Shown: piece after piece, positions 53,105 to 64,000 of the stretch
Layout of the letters: each line of letters begins with the position of its first letter
Numbering within the stretch: position 1 is the first letter of the stretch
The notes under the pieces: model-generated
Databases searched by the model: none
Told to the model about the DNA's origin: nothing
Seen by the model: the letters and a program-made list of their open reading frames with translations, nothing else
Translations under genes and position numbers: made by a program
Source: Microbacterium sp. CH12i
GTDB taxonomy: Bacteria; Actinomycetota; Actinomycetes; Actinomycetales; Microbacteriaceae
DNA length: 64,000 nucleotides
Direction: 5' to 3'
NCBI RefSeq assembly: GCF_000685355.1
Contig: NZ_JHET01000012.1
Location: 1-64,000, forward strand

Positions 53105-54043
53105 TCAGCCTTCGCGCAGGTCCTCGAACAGCGCGGTGGAGATGTAGCGCTCACCGGTGTCCGGCATGATCACAACAATTGTCTTTCCGGCGTTCTCTGG
53201 ACGAGCAGCGACCTGCAGCGCCGCCGAAAGCGCCGCGCCGGACGACATTCCCACCAGCAGGCCCTCTTTGGCGGCGAGTTCGCGGGCGAGGCGTAGCGAC
53301 TCATCGAACTCGACGGCGATGACCTCATCGAGCACGTCGCGGTCGAGAACGGCCGGGACGAAGTTCGGACCGATTCCCTGAATCTTGTGCGGCCCGGGGT
53401 GGCCTTCGGTGAGGACGGGGGAGTCCTTCGGCTCGACGGCGATGACCTGCACGCCGGGCTTCGCGGCCTTCAGCGCCTGGCCGGTGCCGGTGACAGTGCC
53501 GCCGGTGCCGATGCCCGCGACAAGAATGTCGACGTTGCCGTCGGTGTCGCGCAGAATCTCCTGCGCGGTGGTCTCACGGTGAATCTGCGGGTTGGCGGGG
53601 TTCTCGAACTGACGGATCCACACGGCGCCGGGGGTCGCGGCGACGATCTTCTTCGTCTCCTCGATCGCACCGCTCATGCCGGTGGTCGGGTCGGTGAGGA
53701 CGATCTCTGCACCGAAGGCCTTGAGCAGCACGCGACGCTCTTTCGACATCGACGCCGGCATGGTCAGGATGACCTTGTAGCCGCGCGCAGCGCCCACCAT
53801 CGCGAGTGCGATGCCCGTGTTGCCGCTGGTGGACTCAACGATCGTGCCGCCTGGCTTGAGCTCGCCGGATGCCTCAGCGGCATTTACCATCGCGATGCCG
53901 ATACGGTCTTTCACGCTCGACGCCGGGTTGTAGTACTCAAGCTTCGCCAGAACGGTGGCCCCGACCCCTTCGGTGACGCGGTTCAGTCGAACCAGCGGCG
54001 TGTTGCCGAAAGCGGTGGTGATGTCGGAATGGATGCCAGACAT
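53105..54043 (-). CDS. cysK: Cysteine synthase A
   Basis: 312 residues from ATG 54043. [33 protein letters not shown] with the PLP lysine near residue 43, [13 protein letters not shown] and [17 protein letters not shown] (phosphate loop). Forms cysteine from O-acetylserine and sulfide. First gene of cysK-cysE. Confidence 0.95.
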   Translation of the reverse strand: MSGIHSDITTAFGNTPLVRLNRVTEGVGATVLAKLEYYNPASSVKDRIGIAMVNAAEASGELKPGGTIVESTSGNTGIALAMVGAARGYKVILTMPASMSKERRVLLKAFGAEIVLTDPTTGMSGAIEETKKIVAATPGAVWIRQFENPANPQIHRETTAQEILRDTDGNVDILVAGIGTGGTVTGTGQALKAAKPGVQVIAVEPKDSPVLTEGHPGPHKIQGIGPNFVPAVLDRDVLDEVIAVEFDESLRLARELAAKEGLLVGMSSGAALSAALQVAARPENAGKTIVVIMPDTGERYISTALFEDLREG

Positions 54044-54161
54044 AGTTGGCCTTTCGTTCGCGGAACGGTGCAACGGCAAGCCTATTCGAGTCGATGCATT
54101 GTCGGGTCATTGTGACGGGGAATGGGGCGGGTGGTGTGAGCCCACGACGTACGCTGGGGGA

Positions 54162-55022
54162 GTGCCTGAACTGACCCTCGCAGCTGTTGTCCGCTCCGCC
54201 GCCGAGCGTCTCGCCGCCGCCGGAGTGCCAGACCCGCTCGTTGACGCCGAACTCCTCGCCGGACACGTTCAGGGTGCGCGCCGTGGCGAGGTGCAGGCGG
54301 CGATCGTGCGCGGCGACACGATGGGTGAGCAGGATGCTGCGGCACTTGACGCCCTCATCACCCGGCGCGAGGCCCGCGAACCCCTTCAGCATCTGACCGG
54401 TGTCGCACCGTTCCGCCACCTCGAGCTTGCCGTTGGCCCTGGTGTCTTCGTACCGCGGCCTGAGACCGAGACGGTCGCACAGTTCGCGATCGACGCGCTG
54501 TTGAATGATCCAGATCCCGAACCGATCGGTGTTGACCTCTGCACGGGCAGCGGGGCGATCGCGCTGGCCATGGCCACTGAGGTACCGCATTCGCGCATTT
54601 ACGCCGTCGAACTTTCGACAGACGCCTACGCCTGGGCGGCGCGCAACACTGTCGACGCTGCGAACCTCACGCTGGTGCACGCAGACCTGGCCGACGCTCT
54701 TGAGGAGATAGACGGCACCGCGGCTGTGGTGATTTCGAACCCGCCGTACGTTCCGGATGACGCCATCCCCAGGGACCCGGAAGTACGACTCTTCGACCCG
54801 GACATGGCGCTTTACGGCGGGCCGGATGGCCTCGATATCGTGCGCGTGCTGAGCAGCAGGGCGTTACGGTTGCTTCGCCCCGGCGGTCTGCTCGTCATCG
54901 AACACGGCGAGCTGCAGGGGGAAGCCATTCGCACTCTGCTTTCCCAGGACGGTTGGCGGGCACCAACAACGCATCGCGACCTCACCCAGCGTGATCGATC
55001 GACGACGGCGCTGCGTCCCTGA
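54162..55022 (+). CDS. prmC: Release factor glutamine methyltransferase
   Basis: 286 residues from GTG 54162. FVPRPETETVAQFAIDAL, GVDLCTGSGAIALAMA (SAM motif I) and VVISNPPYVPDD (NPPY) mark this methylase of the GGQ glutamine in release factors. In other genomes it usually directly follows prfA; here about 2 kb separates them. A GGGGGA lies immediately before the start. An upstream extension in frame is disfavoured because it would run into cysK. Confidence 0.92.
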   Translation: MPELTLAAVVRSAAERLAAAGVPDPLVDAELLAGHVQGARRGEVQAAIVRGDTMGEQDAAALDALITRREAREPLQHLTGVAPFRHLELAVGPGVFVPRPETETVAQFAIDALLNDPDPEPIGVDLCTGSGAIALAMATEVPHSRIYAVELSTDAYAWAARNTVDAANLTLVHADLADALEEIDGTAAVVISNPPYVPDDAIPRDPEVRLFDPDMALYGGPDGLDIVRVLSSRALRLLRPGGLLVIEHGELQGEAIRTLLSQDGWRAPTTHRDLTQRDRSTTALRP

Positions 55023-55085
55023 AAGAAATACGGTTGAAGAGGCGAGTCGTGGGCTATGAGGGTGGACACGTAGACTGTCAAGGCC

Positions 55086-55808
55086 ATGTCCTCAGTCTTC
55101 GATTGCTCTGATGAGGCGCAGCTGCTCGCCGGTATGCGCCATGCGCGTCAGGCGATCGCCCGAGGCGGACTCATCGTCATGCCAACCGACACCGTTTACG
55201 GTCTGGCTGCTGATGCATTCACCCCATCGGCGGTGCAGCGACTCCTGGACGCTAAGGGCCGCGGTCGCAATCAGCCGCCTCCCGTCCTCGTTGCGGGCCA
55301 ATCCGCACTGGCCGCACTCGTGGAAGAGATTCCGGATCCTGTGCAGCGTCTGGTCGATGAGTTCTGGCCGGGCGGACTGACCATCGTGCTCCCAGCACAG
55401 GCTTCGCTCTCCTGGGATCTCGGCGACACTCTTGGCACTGTTGCCGTGCGCATGCCGAACCAGCGCGTGGCGCTGGAGCTTCTCGAAGAGACAGGTCCGC
55501 TGGCAGTGTCGAGCGCCAACCTCACCGGCAAGGATGCTGCTATATCTGTCAAGGATGCCGAGCGGATGCTGGGCGACAGTGTTTCCGTGTACCTCGATGG
55601 CGGCATGAGCAAGACGGGCATTGCGTCCACGATCATCGACGCGACCTCCTTCGTTCGTCGCGGCTCGGATGCTGGCGAACCCCGCATCCGGTTGCTGCGT
55701 GACGGCGCCGTAACCCGCCGTCAGCTGGAAAGCGTGCTCGGTGATCTCCTTGAGCCGGAGAGAACGCCAGCCGACTTCGTGGACCCTGCAACGGACGGCT
55801 CCGCGTGA
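55086..55808 (+). CDS. Threonylcarbamoyl-AMP synthase (Sua5/YrdC family)
   Basis: 240 residues. GGLIVMPTDTVYGLAADAFT, KGRGRNQPPPVLV and GPLAVSSANLTGKDA are the YrdC/Sua5 signatures. Makes threonylcarbamoyl-adenylate, the precursor of the t6A37 tRNA modification. Length between short TsaC and long Sua5 types. GTGA overlap with the next gene. Confidence 0.9.
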   Translation: MSSVFDCSDEAQLLAGMRHARQAIARGGLIVMPTDTVYGLAADAFTPSAVQRLLDAKGRGRNQPPPVLVAGQSALAALVEEIPDPVQRLVDEFWPGGLTIVLPAQASLSWDLGDTLGTVAVRMPNQRVALELLEETGPLAVSSANLTGKDAAISVKDAERMLGDSVSVYLDGGMSKTGIASTIIDATSFVRRGSDAGEPRIRLLRDGAVTRRQLESVLGDLLEPERTPADFVDPATDGSA

Positions 55809-56971
55809 AGCAGTACCTCTTTACGATCATCCTCACCGCAACCGTCACGCTCGTGATGACCTGGGCGGTCTGGCAGCTCAGCCTCCGATTCAAGCTCTAT
55901 CCCGGCATCCGCGAACGCGACGTGCACACGACGCCGACCCCACGGCTCGGCGGCATTGCGATTGTCTTCGGCATCGCCGCTGCGATCGCCGTTTCCGCGG
56001 CGAACCCGTTCTTCAGCATCATGTGGGTGCCACCGCAGACGATGTGGGCGATTCTCGCAGCGGTGCTGCTCATCGCCGTCATCGGCGTGATCGACGATCT
56101 CTGGGACCTCGATTGGATGATCAAGCTCGGCGCCCAATTCCTCGCGGCCGGCATCATCACCGTCGGCGGAGGGCTCCAAATCCTCGCGCTGCCCCTGGGC
56201 GACATGATCATCTTCTCCAGCTGGTTGAGCATCGCCGTGACGATGTTCGCGATCGTGGTCGTCATGAACGCCGTCAACTTCATTGACGGGCTCGACGGTC
56301 TGGTCGCTGGTGTCTGTCTGATTGCTAACGGCGTGTTCTTCGCTTACTCGTACATCCTCACCCGCGACACCGGCGCCAGCAGCTACTTCAACCTGGCCTC
56401 GTTCCTCGCCGCTGTCATGATCGGTGCATGCATCGGATTCTTGCCGTTGAACTGGAGTCCAGCCAAGTTGTTCATGGGGGACTCCGGCGCGCTCGTTCTG
56501 GGATTGCTGATGGCGACGTCTGCCATCGCGCTCACCGGTCAAATGTCATCAACCGCGATGAACCCGGAAGAGTTCGGCCGCTCCCAACTGCTCGGCGCGT
56601 TCATCCCGATCCTGCTGCCGCTCGTCGTCGTGATCTTGCCGCTGCTCGATTTCGGACTTGCCGTGTTCCGACGCATGCGGGCAGGTAAGTCGCCGTTCTC
56701 GCCCGACCGCAAGCACCTGCACCACCGGATGCTGGACCTCGGGCACCGTGACCGCGACGCCGTGCTGATCTTCTACTCGTGGACGGCCGTGATCTCGCTC
56801 GCAGTATTGCTCATGTACGTCGGCTCGCGCGAAGACTGGCCGGGCCAATACCTGCCGGGTGTCGCGTTCGGCGTGATCGGCATCGCCGCGTGCCTCGTCG
56901 TCACCCTGCTTCCCACCCGCCGCGCTCCGAGCGCGCCCACCGAATCTGCCCCCGCACTGGAGAACCGATGA
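55805..56971 (+). CDS. wecA: Polyprenyl-phosphate GlcNAc-1-phosphate transferase (MraY/WecA family)
   Basis: 388 residues, about eleven membrane helices. Seen: TPTPRLGGIAIVFGIAAAIA, VIGVIDDLWDLDWMIKLGAQ with metal-binding aspartates, AVNFIDGLDGLVAGVCLIAN, LFMGDSGALVLG and SPDRKHLHHRMLDLGH, the substrate-selectivity HIHH-like loop. Starts a cell-wall glycan lipid intermediate. ATGA overlap with the next gene. Confidence 0.9.
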   Translation: MKQYLFTIILTATVTLVMTWAVWQLSLRFKLYPGIRERDVHTTPTPRLGGIAIVFGIAAAIAVSAANPFFSIMWVPPQTMWAILAAVLLIAVIGVIDDLWDLDWMIKLGAQFLAAGIITVGGGLQILALPLGDMIIFSSWLSIAVTMFAIVVVMNAVNFIDGLDGLVAGVCLIANGVFFAYSYILTRDTGASSYFNLASFLAAVMIGACIGFLPLNWSPAKLFMGDSGALVLGLLMATSAIALTGQMSSTAMNPEEFGRSQLLGAFIPILLPLVVVILPLLDFGLAVFRRMRAGKSPFSPDRKHLHHRMLDLGHRDRDAVLIFYSWTAVISLAVLLMYVGSREDWPGQYLPGVAFGVIGIAACLVVTLLPTRRAPSAPTESAPALENR

Positions 56972-57465
56972 GCGACACACCCGAGCATGCGACCCCCGCA
57001 CGCAAGACACCCACGAGCACACCTATGCTCCGAAAGACGCTCACGTGGACCGCGTTGGCAGCGGTCGCACTCGTTGTCCTCAGCGCCGGAATCGGCTTCC
57101 TTGTCGCCGGCACGAACGGGCTGTGGAGCGGCCTGGTAGGTGTAGGCCTGGCCGTGATTTTCCTGGCACTCACGCCGCTGAGCATGCTGATCGCCAACCG
57201 CTGGTTTGGCACCGAGATGTTCGTGCCACTGTTCTTCGGCATTGTGATGGGTGGGTGGTTGCTGAAGTTCGTGCTGTTCTTCGTCGCCATGGTGATCCTC
57301 CGCGAACAAGCCTGGGTGGTGCCTACCGTCACCTTCCTGTCGTTGGTGGCGGGGATCGCAGTGAGCCTCGCAATCGACGCGGTGGCCTTCACCAAAATTC
57401 GAATGCCCTACGCCTCGGATGTTGCTCTGCCGCAGATCAACCCTGAAGAGCGTGACGATTCGTGA
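56968..57465 (+). CDS. AtpI-like small membrane protein
   Basis: 165 residues from ATG 56968, four helices: LTWTALAAVALVVLSAGIGF, LWSGLVGVGLAVIFLALTPL, LFFGIVMGGWLLKFVLFFVA and VVPTVTFLSLVAGIAVSLAI. Position directly before atpB and the topology fit the AtpI/ATP synthase protein I role in c-ring assembly; sequence similarity is weak. The alternative is a DUF-type membrane protein of the wecA operon. Confidence 0.6.
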   Translation: MSDTPEHATPARKTPTSTPMLRKTLTWTALAAVALVVLSAGIGFLVAGTNGLWSGLVGVGLAVIFLALTPLSMLIANRWFGTEMFVPLFFGIVMGGWLLKFVLFFVAMVILREQAWVVPTVTFLSLVAGIAVSLAIDAVAFTKIRMPYASDVALPQINPEERDDS

Positions 57466-57604
57466 CCCTGGGAAAATCTTGATAGTCTAAATCCGGGTTC
57501 GCTGGACGAGCTTTCGCGTCGTGCGAGATGCTCCGATTCAGCTTGAACTCCCCACCCAAATCGTCGCGTCGATCTTGATCGATGTCCCCGAAGCTGGAGC
57601 AACG

Positions 57605-58405
57605 TTGACTCACGCCGCGAGCCTTCTCGTCCGAATCGCAACGGATGAGTTTCACCCACCGTCGATCACTGAATTCTTCCCGGAGATTCTCTTCAGTATT
57701 GGCCCGCTCTCGGTGCACCGCATCCACCTGGTGCAGTTCCTCGCCACTATCGTCGTGGTCCTGATCTTCTGGCTCGGCACGCGCAAGCTCAAGCTCGTTC
57801 CTGGCCGTGGCCAGTCGATCGTTGAGATGGGCTTCGACCTCGTCCGCGTCAATATCGCTCACGACATGATGGGCAAGAAAGACGGCGATCGCTTTCTGCC
57901 GCTGCTGACCACCATTTTCTTCATGGTGTTGTTCATGAACATGACGGGTGTCATCCCCTTCCTGAACATCGCCGGAACGAGCATTATTGCGGTGCCGTTG
58001 TTGCTCGCAGTAATCGCTTACGGAGCGTTCATTTATGCGGGCGTCCGCAAGGGCGTGTGGCACTTCATCCGCAACTCGCTGTTCCCGCCCGGAGTGCCGC
58101 CGGCCCTTTACATCCTCGTCGCGCCGCTCGAGTTCATCTCGACCTTTATCGTGCGACCGGTCACGCTCACGCTGCGACTGCTGATGAACATGATGGTCGG
58201 TCACCTCATGCTGGTGCTGTTCTTCGCAGCAACCCAGTTCTTCATCTTCTCGATGGGCGGCTTCTGGACCGTGCTGGGTGCGGGCACCCTCGCTTTCGGC
58301 TTCGCCTTCACTGCCTTTGAAATCCTGGTGGCCTTCCTCCAGGCGTACGTCTTCACTATCCTCACCGCGGTCTACATTCAGCTCGCAGTCGCGGACGAAC
58401 ACTAA
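57605..58405 (+). CDS. atpB: ATP synthase F0 subunit a
   Basis: 266 residues if started at TTG 57605, which has GGAG six bases upstream; an in-frame GTG at 57521 lacks a ribosome binding site. Six helices; RPVTLTLRLLMNMMVGH carries the essential arginine facing the c-ring, and FAFTAFEILVAFLQAYVFTI is the last helix. N-terminal EFHPPSITEFFPE typical. First gene of the atp operon, a promoter not clearly seen in 57466-57604. Confidence 0.93.
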   Translation: MTHAASLLVRIATDEFHPPSITEFFPEILFSIGPLSVHRIHLVQFLATIVVVLIFWLGTRKLKLVPGRGQSIVEMGFDLVRVNIAHDMMGKKDGDRFLPLLTTIFFMVLFMNMTGVIPFLNIAGTSIIAVPLLLAVIAYGAFIYAGVRKGVWHFIRNSLFPPGVPPALYILVAPLEFISTFIVRPVTLTLRLLMNMMVGHLMLVLFFAATQFFIFSMGGFWTVLGAGTLAFGFAFTAFEILVAFLQAYVFTILTAVYIQLAVADEH

Positions 58406-58432
58406 TCGGGGCGCTTCGGCTCCCCTCAATGA

Positions 58433-58681
<249 letters not shown>

Positions 58682-58710
58682 TCCGCTATCACCACACTTA
58701 AGGAGACAGG

Positions 58711-59262
58711 ATGCTGAACGCTCTTGTCACGCTCGCGGCCCAGGAGGCGGAGCACAACCCGCTCATCCCGGCGATGTACGACATCGTCTGGTCCGCGGTC
58801 TGCTTCGTCATCATCCTGGTCGTGGCCTGGAAGGTCGCACTTCCGAACATTGCGAAGATGCTCGACGAGCGGTCCGCCGCGATCGAGGGCAACATCGCCA
58901 AGGCCGACGAAGCACAGAAGCAGGCGGAGGCGGCTCTCGAGGAGTACACCCGTCAGCTTGCTGAGGCTCGCACCGAGGCCGGTGAGATCCGTGAGGCTGC
59001 CCGTGAGGACAGCAAGAAGATCGTTGCCGAAGCCAAGGAGACCGCGACCGTTGAGGCCGCCCGCGTCACTGCCACAGCCCAGGCGCAGATCGAGGCCGAG
59101 CGTCAGACGACGCTCGTCGCGCTCCGCTCCGAGGTAGGCACGCTCGCGATCGACCTTGCTGGCGGCGTTGTCGGCGAGACGCTCTCGGACGACGCTCGTG
59201 CCACCGCAGTTGTTGACCGCTTCCTCGCAGATCTCGAGTCGGCAGACAAGGCGGCCAGGTAA
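58711..59262 (+). CDS. atpF: ATP synthase F0 subunit b
   Basis: 183 residues, one N-terminal helix (AMYDIVWSAVCFVIILVVAW) and a long charged coiled coil (KADEAQKQAEAALEEYTRQL). It overlaps atpH by one base (TAATG). Stator stalk. Confidence 0.95.
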   Translation: MLNALVTLAAQEAEHNPLIPAMYDIVWSAVCFVIILVVAWKVALPNIAKMLDERSAAIEGNIAKADEAQKQAEAALEEYTRQLAEARTEAGEIREAAREDSKKIVAEAKETATVEAARVTATAQAQIEAERQTTLVALRSEVGTLAIDLAGGVVGETLSDDARATAVVDRFLADLESADKAAR

Positions 59263-60050
59263 TGGGTAGCGCGACCACTCAGGCACTCGCGGCCTCGACG
59301 GCGGCCCTCGCTCAAGCGAAGGACGTCACCCTCGACACTGCCGGTGAGTTGTTCACCGCGGCACGTTTCGTGGGCGAGTCCGGAAAGCTGAGCGGCGCGC
59401 TCGCTGACCCTGCCGCTCCCACCGGCCTGCGTGAGCAGGTTGTGGCGTCGGTCTTCGGCGGACTGTCGGAGACGACACGGCAGCTGCTTTCGTCGGTTGT
59501 TGGCCAGCGATGGTCTGACGAGGACGGCCTCATCGCCGGCATCGAAGAGCTCGCGATCCGGGCTACGGCTATCGCTGCTCCGAATGTCGATATCGAGGGG
59601 GAGCTGTTCTCCTTCCTGAGCGTCATCGCAGCCAATCCGCAACTCGAGCTCGCGCTCGGCGGACGGTTGGGCGAAGACTCGGCGAAGGGCGCTCTCGTAG
59701 AGAAGCTCCTGGACGGCAAGGCGAGCGCACCGACGACGTTGATCCTCTCATCGTTGGTCCGTCAGCCGCGGGGACGTCGCGTTCGTCAACTGCTGAACCG
59801 GGCGATGAAGATCGTCTCGGCTCAGGGCGATCGTATCGTTGCCACGGTTCGCGCCGCGGCGCCGCTGTCGGCAACTCAGCGCACCCGCCTCGGCGATGCG
59901 TTGGCTCAGCGCTACGACGGCCAGATCTCCATCAATGAGGTGATCGACCCCACTGTTGTGGGCGGACTGCGTGTGCAGATCGCCGACGACGTTATCGACG
60001 GCAGCATCTCCGCGCGGCTCGCCGATCTTCGACAGAAGCTCGCGGGCTAA
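59262..60050 (+). CDS. atpH: ATP synthase F1 subunit delta
   Basis: 262 residues, of the long actinobacterial form. N-terminal helix bundle ARFVGESGKLSGALADPAAP, then LNRAMKIVSAQGDRIVATVR and VGGLRVQIADDVIDGSISAR near the C-terminus, the delta signature. Couples the b stalk to alpha. Confidence 0.94.
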   Translation: MGSATTQALAASTAALAQAKDVTLDTAGELFTAARFVGESGKLSGALADPAAPTGLREQVVASVFGGLSETTRQLLSSVVGQRWSDEDGLIAGIEELAIRATAIAAPNVDIEGELFSFLSVIAANPQLELALGGRLGEDSAKGALVEKLLDGKASAPTTLILSSLVRQPRGRRVRQLLNRAMKIVSAQGDRIVATVRAAAPLSATQRTRLGDALAQRYDGQISINEVIDPTVVGGLRVQIADDVIDGSISARLADLRQKLAG

Positions 60051-60104
60051 TACGACTTCGCGCGGGGAACCGCGCAGATTCTCCTCCAATACAAAGGGAA
60101 GACA

Positions 60105-61745
60105 ATGGCAGAACTATCGATCAGCCCCGACGTCATCCGTGACGCGCTGAAGGACTTCGCCGCTGCGTACGAGCCCACCGGCGCCGCAGCGACCGAAGTT
60201 GGCACCGTCATCGACGCAGGCGACGGCATCGCCCACATTGAGGGCCTGCCCGGCGTCATGGCGAACGAGCTCCTGACGTTCGCCAACGGCACGCAGGGCC
60301 TCGCACTGAACCTCGACGAGCACCAGATCGGTACCGTCGTGCTCGGCGAGTTCTCCGGCATCCAGGCTGGCCAGGAAGTTCGCCGCACCGGCGAAGTTCT
60401 CTCGGTCGCCGTCGGCGACGGTTACCTCGGCCGCGTGGTTGACCCGCTCGGTAACCCCATCGATGGTCTCGGTGAGATTGCATCCGAGGGCCGTCGTGCA
60501 CTCGAGCTGCAGGCGCCTGGCGTCATGCAGCGCAAGAGCGTGCACGAGCCGATGCAGACCGGCATCAAGGCGATCGACGCCATGATCCCCGTCGGTCGTG
60601 GTCAGCGTCAGCTGATCATCGGTGACCGCCAGACCGGCAAGACGGCCATCGCGATCGACACGATCATCAACCAGAAGGATAACTGGGCGTCTGGCGACAC
60701 CAACAAGCAGGTTCGCTGCATCTACGTCGCCATCGGCCAGAAGGGCTCGACGATCGCGGCTGTCAAGGGCGCGCTCGAAGATGCTGGCGCGATGGAGTAC
60801 ACGACAATCGTCGCGGCTCCCGCCTCTGACCCCGCTGGATTCAAGTACATCGCTCCCTACACCGGCTCTGCCATCGGGCAGCACTGGATGTACAGCGGCA
60901 AACACGTCCTCATCATCTTCGATGACCTGTCGAAGCAGGCTGAGGCCTACCGTGCTGTTTCGCTTCTGCTGCGCCGTCCGCCGGGACGTGAGGCATACCC
61001 GGGTGACGTCTTCTACCTGCACTCCCGTCTGCTGGAGCGTTGCGCGAAGCTGTCCGACGAGCTCGGTGCGGGTTCGATGACGGGTCTGCCCATCATCGAG
61101 ACCAAGGCGAACGATGTCTCGGCGTACATCCCGACCAACGTGATCTCGATCACCGACGGCCAGATCTTCTTGCAGTCCGACCTCTTCAACGCCAACCAGC
61201 GTCCTGCGGTCGACGTGGGTATCTCGGTCTCGCGAGTCGGTGGTGACGCTCAGGTCAAGAGCATCAAGAAGGTCTCCGGAACACTGAAGCTCGAGCTGGC
61301 GCAGTACCGCTCGCTCGAGGCCTTCGCGATGTTCGCGAGCGACCTCGACGCGGCTTCGCGTCGTCAGCTTGACCGCGGTGCACGCCTGACCGAACTGCTC
61401 AAGCAGCCGCAGTACTCGCCGTACCCGGTCGAGGATCAGGTCGTCTCGATCTGGGCCGGTACCAACGGCAAGCTCGACACCATCGAGGTCTCGGATGTCC
61501 TCCGGTTCGAGCGTGAACTGCTCGATCACCTGCGTCGCAACACCAAGGTGCTCGACACCTTGCGTTCGACCAACGTCCTCGACGACGACACCGCTGCCGA
61601 GCTGAACAAGCAGGTTGACGCCTTCATCCTTGAGTTCCAGGGTGGCAAGGGCCAGTCCATCGGCGCCCTCGGCAACGAGGAGCACGCAGCCTCGGATGTC
61701 GACGACGTCAACCAGGAGAAGATCGTCAAGGGTCGTCGCGCTTAA
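60105..61745 (+). CDS. atpA: ATP synthase F1 subunit alpha
   Basis: 546 residues, with GAAGACA upstream. Walker [10 protein letters not shown] near residue 169, [20 protein letters not shown], and the arginine finger region [18 protein letters not shown] near 373. Normal length plus a C-terminal tail. Noncatalytic nucleotide sites. Confidence 0.97.
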   Translation: MAELSISPDVIRDALKDFAAAYEPTGAAATEVGTVIDAGDGIAHIEGLPGVMANELLTFANGTQGLALNLDEHQIGTVVLGEFSGIQAGQEVRRTGEVLSVAVGDGYLGRVVDPLGNPIDGLGEIASEGRRALELQAPGVMQRKSVHEPMQTGIKAIDAMIPVGRGQRQLIIGDRQTGKTAIAIDTIINQKDNWASGDTNKQVRCIYVAIGQKGSTIAAVKGALEDAGAMEYTTIVAAPASDPAGFKYIAPYTGSAIGQHWMYSGKHVLIIFDDLSKQAEAYRAVSLLLRRPPGREAYPGDVFYLHSRLLERCAKLSDELGAGSMTGLPIIETKANDVSAYIPTNVISITDGQIFLQSDLFNANQRPAVDVGISVSRVGGDAQVKSIKKVSGTLKLELAQYRSLEAFAMFASDLDAASRRQLDRGARLTELLKQPQYSPYPVEDQVVSIWAGTNGKLDTIEVSDVLRFERELLDHLRRNTKVLDTLRSTNVLDDDTAAELNKQVDAFILEFQGGKGQSIGALGNEEHAASDVDDVNQEKIVKGRRA

Positions 61746-61762
61746 CGCGCGGGTATTGAACC

Positions 61763-62664
61763 ATGGGAGCACAACTCAGGGTCTACAAGCAGAAGATCTC
61801 TTCTGCTCAGACGACCAAGAAGATCACGAAGGCGATGGAGCTCATCGCGGCTTCGCGCATTCAGAAGGCGATGGCGCGCGTGCGCGCGTCGTCGCCCTTC
61901 GCGCGGGCTGTGACACAGGCTGTTTCTGCTGTCGCGACCTACTCAAATGTCGACCACCCGCTCACTCGCGAGCCTGAGACGATCCGACGGTCCGCCGTCG
62001 TGGTCTTCTCATCGGATCGCGGTCTTGCCGGTGCCTTCAACTCGCAGATCCTCCGCGAAGCGATGGAAGTCGGTGAGCTGATCCGCTCTCAGGGCAGTGA
62101 GCCGGTTTACTACCTGGTCGGACGCAAGGCCGTCGGATACTTCCAGTTCCGTGGCATCAAGGCGGCCGCGCAGTGGACGGGCGACACCGACACTCCGAAG
62201 TTCAAGACGGCCGAGGAGATTGCGGCGACGCTGCTTGAAGCGTTCAACCGTGACGCCGCGGATGGGGGAGTAGACGAACTCCACCTCTCTACAACCGCTT
62301 CGTGAGCATGATGACGCAGTCGCCGGAAACAGTTCGCCTGCTTCCGCTCGAAATCGTAGAGCACAGCGAGTCGGCCACCTCGGCTGGCGCGGTATACCCG
62401 CTCTACGAGTTCGAACCGGATGCTGAGACCGTTCTCGACGCGATCCTGCCGGTGTACCTGCAGAGCCGGATCTTCAACGCACTGCTGCAGTCGTCCGCCG
62501 CTAAGCAGGCTGCGACCCAGAAGGCGATGAAGTCGGCCAGCGACAACGCTGACAAGCTCATCACCGACTACACCCGCCTCCGCAACAACGCGCGTCAGGC
62601 GGAGATCACGCAGCAGATCGCCGAGATCGTCGGCGGTGCCGACGCCCTCTCCTCGAGCAAATAG
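61763..62664 (+). CDS. atpG: ATP synthase F1 subunit gamma, one frame break
   Basis: About 300 residues. First frame [31 protein letters not shown], and [20 protein letters not shown]; it fails after DELHLS near 62288. Restoring one G gives [20 protein letters not shown], and the second frame continues to the family's typical end [20 protein letters not shown]. The rotor shaft is essential, so this is almost certainly a one-base sequencing deletion. Confidence 0.92.
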
Positions 62665-62687
62665 ACCATCAAGAAAGAGACGAAGAT

Positions 62688-64000
<1,313 letters not shown>

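Noticed and set aside
60114..61772. Long open frame antisense to atpA (about 550 codons), and one antisense to rho at 49536-51092
   Set aside because: Mirror images of strongly biased high-GC genes; no family resemblance, no ribosome binding site, and full overlap with certain genes.

Overview
The window is chromosomal DNA from a high-GC Gram-positive actinobacterium, most likely a Microbacteriaceae member close to Microbacterium (an inference from protein resemblance, codon style and gene order; no rRNA is present). Coding density is high, many genes overlap by ATGA or GTGA, and the right half is a conserved actinobacterial core order: argS, lysA-hom-thrB, rho, prfA, prmC, a Sua5-type gene, wecA, an atpI-like gene, then atpBEFHAGD, which runs off the right edge.

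Layout. 1-330: 5' end of an IS481-type transposase read leftward off the edge, with a hairpin covering its ribosome binding site. 0.3-5.7 kb: housekeeping and transport genes (old yellow enzyme, NAD(P)H-hydrate dehydratase, GT87-like membrane protein, thiamine-binding protein, MFS transporter, Nudix hydrolase). 5.7-9.8 kb: homoserine acetylation and sulfhydrylation (metX, metY) flanking a DUF559-type gene. 9.9-12 kb: SDR, ung, a PAT-like acetyltransferase. 12-17 kb: a five-gene peptide/opine-type ABC importer. 17-23 kb: hydrolase, cell-surface glycosyltransferase and acyltransferase, AhpD-like protein, an iron-box-linked SIP protein, arginase family protein. 23-26 kb: pspA and a TPM-domain membrane protein. 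26-30.5 kb: DUF3097, trmB, CPBP-like, MpaB-like, DUF1304 and GyrI-like genes. 30.5-32 kb: thrC.

32-40.2 kb is the most interesting accessory block. Two divergent units, SDR-amidohydrolase on + and MaoC hydratase, substrate-binding protein, CoA ligase, two permeases and an ATPase on -, are flanked by a MarR regulator gene. Near-identical TTGA-N5-TCAA operators sit at both outer promoters, 7.6 kb apart. Ligase, hydratase, dehydrogenase and an amidohydrolase that could act as a 3-oxoacyl-CoA hydrolase make a complete route for shortening an alpha,beta-unsaturated acid (for example a hydroxycinnamate) without an acyl-CoA dehydrogenase or thiolase, with a dedicated ABC importer. This is a hypothesis.

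The lysA-hom-thrB operon with distant thrC covers the lysine and threonine branches, hom also feeds metX-metY, and cysE-cysK supplies cysteine; the window therefore carries much of the aspartate-family and sulfur amino acid network.

Caution: at least thirteen single-base frame breaks, nearly all one-base losses, hit otherwise intact genes, including atpG and atpD, which the organism is very unlikely to lack. These look like sequencing or assembly errors; I annotate such genes across the break and do not call them pseudogenes.
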